A stretch of 5,195 nt of DNA. It comes from Thermomonas sp. Lineage in GTDB: Bacteria; Pseudomonadota; Gammaproteobacteria; Xanthomonadales; Xanthomonadaceae. The stretch spans positions 1 to 5,195 of the forward strand of contig JANJSW010000247.1 in the NCBI GenBank assembly GCA_024711415.1, written 5' to 3'. Below, piece after piece: positions 1 to 5,195 of the stretch. The position numbers and the translations under genes were made by a program. The notes beneath the pieces are model-generated. The model saw only the letters and a program-made list of their open reading frames with translations, was not told where the DNA came from and made no database searches. Positions within the stretch are counted from its first letter, which is position 1. Each line of letters opens with the position of its first letter.

Positions 1-320
1 GCGGCCAGCATCCCGATGCCGGCGACCACGAACACCAGCGCGAACAGCGCGCCGGCCATGTGGTCGATGAAGTCCTTCAACGCCGCCTTGTCGCCGCGCT
101 CGCGCAATTCGTTGAGGACCGGCACGAAGGCCATCTGCATCGAGCCCTCGGCGAAAATCCGCCGCAGGTAGTTGGGAATCCGGTAGGCGATGACGAACGC
201 ATCCATCGCCACCGAAGTGCCGAACAGCCGCGACTGCAGGGCATCGCGCAGGAAGCCGGCGATCCGCGACAGCAGGGTCATCGCGCTGAACACCGCGCTG
301 GAACGCAACAGCCCGCTCAT
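1..320 (-). CDS. murJ: MurJ lipid II flippase, N-terminal part (runs off left edge)
   Basis: This is the N-terminal 106 residues of MurJ (MviN), the inner-membrane MOP-superfamily flippase that moves lipid II across the membrane for peptidoglycan synthesis. The reading frame is open from the ATG at 320 to the left edge. The family hallmark [13 protein letters not shown] is at residues 47-59, followed by AFVPVL (64-69). Charged residues reported as essential in E. coli MurJ (R18, R24, D39, R52) have counterparts one position later here (R19, R25, D40, R53), which supports the chosen start. Residues 7-24 and 90-106 look like membrane helices. In-frame upstream codons reach a TGA without another ATG. 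The ribosome-binding site is weak (GAAGG almost touching the ATG). The gene is divergent from rpsT, and I found no convincing promoter of its own. Family members are about 510-530 residues long, so roughly 80% lies outside the window. The identification rests on recognised motifs. Confidence 0.95.
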   Translation of the reverse strand, partial: MSGLLRSSAVFSAMTLLSRIAGFLRDALQSRLFGTSVAMDAFVIAYRIPNYLRRIFAEGSMQMAFVPVLNELRERGDKAALKDFIDHMAGALFALVFVVAGIGMLA

Positions 321-359
321 GCCTTCGCCATCCCCGCCCGCCCCGAAAAAACCGACATA

Positions 360-388
360 TTGACCCAAGCCATTGAATCACCCATAAT
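360..388 (+). promoter_or_regulatory. sigma70-type promoter of rpsT
   Basis: A -35 box TTGACC (360-365) and a -10 box CATAAT (383-388) are separated by an ideal 17-base spacer. Each box matches five of six consensus bases. The predicted transcription start is near 395, leaving a leader of about 85 bases before the rpsT GTG. The site lies in the gap between the divergent murJ and rpsT genes and points at rpsT. The spacer carries TGAATC three bases before the -10 box, an arrangement repeated in the rplU promoter. The call is from sequence only. Confidence 0.85.
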
Positions 389-466
389 TTCCAGTCTTCC
401 GTATTCTTTCGTCCGTGGGCAAGCCTGCCAGCGGGCGGTTTTCACAGCCCCACCCACAGACTTTCC

Positions 467-470
467 AGGA
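467..470 (+). promoter_or_regulatory. Ribosome-binding site of rpsT (supports the GTG start)
   Basis: AGGA lies nine bases upstream of the GTG at 480. It helps fix that codon as the start of S20. An in-frame ATG at 60 would add an implausible extension that reads antisense through murJ and through the rpsT promoter. Confidence 0.7.
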
Positions 471-479
471 TCCTCACCC

Positions 480-749
480 GTGGCCAACATCAAGTCCGCC
501 AAGAAGCGCGCCAAGCAGACCGTCGTGCGCAATGCCCGCAACGTCGCCCAGCGCTCGCAGCTGCGCACCGCCGTCAAGAAGGTGATCAAGGCGCTCGACG
601 CCAACGATGCCGCCGGCGCCACCGAAGCCTTCATCATCGCCCAGCCGCTGCTGGACCGCTTTGCCGCCCGCGGCCTGATCCACAAGAACAAGGCCGCCCG
701 CCACAAGGCGCGCCTGACCGCGCGCATCAAGGCGCTGAAGGCCGCCTGA
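480..749 (+). CDS. rpsT: 30S ribosomal protein S20
   Basis: This encodes 89 residues of ribosomal protein bS20, a helical, very basic protein that binds 16S rRNA in the lower body of the small subunit and assists early 30S assembly. The N-terminus (V/M)[12 protein letters not shown] is the family signature. The rest is rich in Lys, Arg and Ala, with the typical C-terminal stretch around [12 protein letters not shown] (residues 68-79). The length matches the usual 86-90 residues. The start is GTG at 480, chosen because homologues begin [10 protein letters not shown] and AGGA lies upstream. A non-ATG start is of interest because E. coli rpsT begins with UUG and is translationally autoregulated by S20. 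Whether that holds here is inference. The gene appears monocistronic: a strong promoter at 360-388 lies upstream, and two hairpin terminators begin 22 bases after the stop. Confidence 0.98.
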   Translation: MANIKSAKKRAKQTVVRNARNVAQRSQLRTAVKKVIKALDANDAAGATEAFIIAQPLLDRFAARGLIHKNKAARHKARLTARIKALKAA

Positions 750-771
750 GCCCAGGCTGCAGCATTCGAAG

Positions 772-794
772 AACCCCGCTCCGGCGGGGTTTTT
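772..794 (+). terminator. Rho-independent terminator of rpsT (first of two)
   Basis: A perfect stem CCCCGC (774-779) / GCGGGG (784-789) with a four-base TCCG loop is followed directly by five T residues (790-794). Flanking A-T pairs (772-773 with 790-791) can extend the stem. It begins 22 bases past the rpsT stop codon. It has no clean T-run on the minus strand, so it should act mainly on rpsT transcripts. Confidence 0.9.
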
Positions 795-803
795 CGTGCC
801 ATG

Positions 804-830
804 AAAAAACCCGGCGGATGCCGGGTTTTT
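804..830. terminator. Bidirectional rho-independent terminator between rpsT and obgE
   Basis: A stem CCCGGC (810-815) / GCCGGG (820-825) with loop GGAT is flanked by six A residues on the left (804-809) and five T residues on the right (826-830). It therefore has a U-run on both strands. On the plus strand it backs up the first rpsT terminator. On the minus strand it sits 19 bases past the obgE stop and is the likely end of obgE transcripts. Confidence 0.9.
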
Positions 831-849
831 CGCGTGCGGGCGCTGCGCC

Positions 850-2007
<1,158 letters not shown>

Positions 2008-2268
2008 TTACTGCGCGGCGACGATGTTGACGGTGCGGCGCTGCTTCGGGCCCTTGGTGGTGAACTCCACCTTGCCGTCGATCAGCGCGAACAGGGTGTG
2101 GTCGCGGCCGAGGCCAACGCCGGTGCCCGGGTGGAACTGGGTGCCGCGCTGGCGGACGATGATATTGCCCGCTTCGATGGCCTGGCCACCGTAGATCTTG
2201 ACGCCCAGGTACTTCGGGTTGGAGTCGCGGCCGTTACGGGTACTGCCGCCTGCCTTTTTGTGTGCCAT
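2008..2268 (-). CDS. rpmA: 50S ribosomal protein L27
   Basis: This encodes 86 residues of bL27, a large-subunit protein whose flexible N-terminal tail reaches the peptidyl-transferase centre and contacts tRNA. The N-terminus [16 protein letters not shown] is typical of proteobacterial L27, with no cleavable Firmicutes-type extension. The family signature is present: GNIIV followed by RQRG (39-42) and FHPG (45-48). Length equals the family norm (about 85). The start at 2268 has a good ribosome-binding site, GGAG on the minus strand (2278-2281), nine bases upstream. It follows rplU by 23 bases with no promoter or terminator between, so the two are cotranscribed. The terminator at 1960-1981 lies downstream. 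Confidence 0.98.
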   Translation of the reverse strand: MAHKKAGGSTRNGRDSNPKYLGVKIYGGQAIEAGNIIVRQRGTQFHPGTGVGLGRDHTLFALIDGKVEFTTKGPKQRRTVNIVAAQ

Positions 2269-2291
2269 TGCTTAGTTCTCCAGGCTGACGA

Positions 2292-2600
2292 TCAGGCGTT
2301 GATGCCGGTGATCTGGATTTCGGTGTAGTGCTGACGGTGACCCATCTGCTTGCGGTGGTGCTTGCGGCGACGGAACTTGACGATGCGCACCTTGTCGGCG
2401 CGGCCGTGGCCGACGACCTTCGCGGTGACGGAAGCGCCCTTCAGCGCGTCGCCCAGCTTGATGCCGTCGGCATCGCCCAGCATCAGGACGTTGTCCAGCT
2501 TGATCTCGCTGCCGGCTTCGGCTTCGAGCAGTTCGACGCGGAGCGTTTCGCCCTGCATCACGCGGTATTGCTTACCGCCGGTGACCAGTACTGCGTACAT
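2292..2600 (-). CDS. rplU: 50S ribosomal protein L21
   Basis: This encodes 102 residues of bL21, a large-subunit protein that binds 23S rRNA; E. coli L21 has 103. It begins [14 protein letters not shown], as homologues do, and carries the basic family signature around residues 73-94 ([20 protein letters not shown]). The start at 2600 is chosen over an ATG 23 codons upstream. That longer version would add a non-conserved tail translated from the leader, whereas GAGAG (2609-2613, minus strand) sits eight bases upstream of the chosen ATG. It is the first gene of the rplU-rpmA operon, driven by the promoter at 2690-2719 through a leader of about 85 bases containing a hairpin. Confidence 0.98.
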   Translation of the reverse strand: MYAVLVTGGKQYRVMQGETLRVELLEAEAGSEIKLDNVLMLGDADGIKLGDALKGASVTAKVVGHGRADKVRIVKFRRRKHHRKQMGHRQHYTEIQITGINA

Positions 2601-2659
2601 GTTGGTATCTCTCGGTTCTGTAGTTCTTCTGGGTACCCGTTGCCGTTTCTGCGCAGGGT

Positions 2660-2682
2660 CTGCCGCCATCGAGGGCGGACAG
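2660..2682 (-). promoter_or_regulatory. Hairpin at the 5' end of the rplU leader
   Basis: On the minus strand CTG-T-CCGCC pairs with GGCGG-CAG around a six-base loop, giving eight base pairs with one bulged T. It falls within a few bases of the transcription start expected from the promoter at 2690-2719. It would therefore form right at the 5' end of the rplU-rpmA mRNA, where stems can protect a transcript from 5'-end-dependent decay or serve as a protein-binding site. A role in autoregulation is only a possibility. A small palindrome GGGTACCC lies further along the leader at 2631-2638. Confidence 0.5.
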
Positions 2683-2689
2683 GAGCGGA

Positions 2690-2719
2690 ATTGTAGGGGA
2701 TTCAGCGGGTTAGGGTCAA
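2690..2719 (-). promoter_or_regulatory. sigma70-type promoter of rplU-rpmA
   Basis: On the minus strand, -35 TTGACC (2714-2719) and -10 TACAAT (2690-2695) are separated by 18 bases, with five of six matches in each box. A GC-rich discriminator follows, as is common for stable-RNA and ribosomal-protein promoters. The predicted start is near 2683-2686. The spacer contains TGAATC (2699-2704, minus) exactly three bases before the -10 box, as in the rpsT promoter. Confidence 0.88.
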
Positions 2720-2861
2720 CCTATCCCCGGCACGCCCCGGAACCGGCGGATCGCCCCGGGCGGGCGGCCCAGCCATCGCGCCGACGGGCGCGCGCTGCAT
2801 CCGGACGGCCCCGATGTCCGTCTCATCCCGGGCGACGCCCGCCACCGAAACTGGCAATCCC
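2720..2861. other. GC-rich divergent intergenic segment between rplU and uvrA, no gene
   Basis: I find no convincing gene here. Short open frames exist on both strands but are arginine/alanine/proline-rich shadows of GC-rich DNA. The segment holds three copies of CCCCGG (2725-2730, 2735-2740, 2754-2759) and short inverted repeats: CGCGCC/GGCGCG (2777-2792), CGGAC/GTCCG (2802-2820) and CGGGC/GCCCG (2829-2841). Such repeats arise often by chance at this base composition. No E. coli-type SOS box (CTGT-N8-ACAG) is seen. Confidence 0.5.
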
Positions 2862-2881
2862 GCGATTTGCCCCCAAATCGC
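2862..2881. repeat. Perfect 8-bp inverted repeat upstream of uvrA (possible operator)
   Basis: GCGATTTG (2862-2869) and CAAATCGC (2874-2881) are exact reverse complements around CCCC. The repeat is more AT-rich than its surroundings and overlaps the -35 box of the candidate uvrA promoter, where a repressor would be expected to bind. There is no T-run, so it is not a terminator. It does not match the E. coli LexA box. A binding protein is not identifiable from the sequence. Confidence 0.55.
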
Positions 2882-2895
2882 CCCCTCGCTACGCT
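2867..2895 (+). promoter_or_regulatory. Candidate promoter of uvrA
   Basis: TTGCCC (2867-2872) and TACGCT (2890-2895) are separated by 17 bases. Four of six -35 bases and three of six -10 bases match, including the key TA...T of the -10 box. The predicted start is near 2902, 47 bases before the uvrA ATG. This is much weaker than the rpsT and rplU promoters, and it is the best candidate I found rather than a certain one. Confidence 0.45.
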
Positions 2896-2936
2896 TCCCG
2901 ATTGGCCTGCGCCCGCCGCCGGCCATCCCCCACCGC

Positions 2937-2940
2937 AGGA
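2937..2940 (+). promoter_or_regulatory. Ribosome-binding site of uvrA
   Basis: AGGA ends eight bases before the ATG at 2949. It supports that ATG as the start and agrees with the conserved UvrA N-terminus ([13 protein letters not shown]) beginning six residues in. Confidence 0.75.
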
Positions 2941-2948
2941 CACCCCCG

Positions 2949-5195
<2,247 letters not shown>

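Noticed and set aside
321..390. A promoter for murJ on the minus strand (CAATAT at 357-362)
   Set aside because: No acceptable -35 box occurs at 16-18 bases, so the -10-like match is not enough to annotate.
60..749. A 229-codon frame giving S20 a 140-residue N-terminal extension
   Set aside because: The extension is antisense to murJ and passes through the rpsT promoter. S20 homologues start at the GTG at 480, which has a ribosome-binding site.
2601..2669. A 23-residue N-terminal extension of L21
   Set aside because: It reads through the leader and is not part of the L21 family. The ATG at 2600 has a ribosome-binding site and the conserved MYAV start.
2701..2948. LexA/SOS box upstream of uvrA
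   Set aside because: I searched by eye for CTGT-N8-ACAG and for the AT-rich palindrome I recall for Xanthomonas LexA and found neither. The GCGATTTG repeat does not match.

Overview
This window is a conserved housekeeping block from a high-GC gammaproteobacterium. The best guess is the Xanthomonadaceae/Lysobacteraceae (Xanthomonas, Stenotrophomonas, Lysobacter or a relative). The reasons are the strong G/C bias at third codon positions, the protein sequences, and the gene order uvrA / rplU-rpmA-obgE / rpsT / murJ, which I recall from that group. This placement is from memory, not from a search.

Layout, left to right. Positions 1-320 (minus) hold the first 106 codons of murJ, the lipid II flippase, which runs off the left edge. 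Positions 321-479 are a divergent intergenic region with a strong sigma70-type promoter for rpsT. Positions 480-749 (plus) are rpsT (ribosomal protein S20), starting with GTG. Positions 750-849 hold two tandem hairpin terminators, the second usable on both strands, between the convergent rpsT and obgE. Positions 850-1902 (minus) are obgE, the ribosome-associated GTPase. Positions 1903-2007 hold a terminator behind rpmA and a second hairpin in the obgE leader. Positions 2008-2268 are rpmA (L27) and 2292-2600 are rplU (L21), both minus and 23 bases apart. Positions 2601-2948 are a divergent control region with a strong rplU promoter, a hairpin at the expected 5' end of the rplU transcript, several GC-rich inverted repeats, and a weaker candidate uvrA promoter overlapping a perfect 8-bp inverted repeat. 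Positions 2949-5195 (plus) are the first 749 codons of uvrA, the damage-recognition ATPase of nucleotide excision repair, cut by the right edge inside a zinc-finger motif.

Functionally, rplU, rpmA, rpsT and obgE all serve ribosome structure or assembly. rplU-rpmA is a classic two-gene operon with obgE directly downstream, here separated from it by a probable terminator. murJ (cell wall) and uvrA (DNA repair) flank the cluster and are transcribed away from it.

I see no mobile element, CRISPR array, tRNA or novel multi-gene system. All six genes are known families and look intact where visible. The points worth a second look are regulatory: a shared TGAATC element at the same place in the rpsT and rplU promoters, the inverted repeat at the uvrA promoter, the obgE start without a Shine-Dalgarno sequence, and the terminator arrangement.
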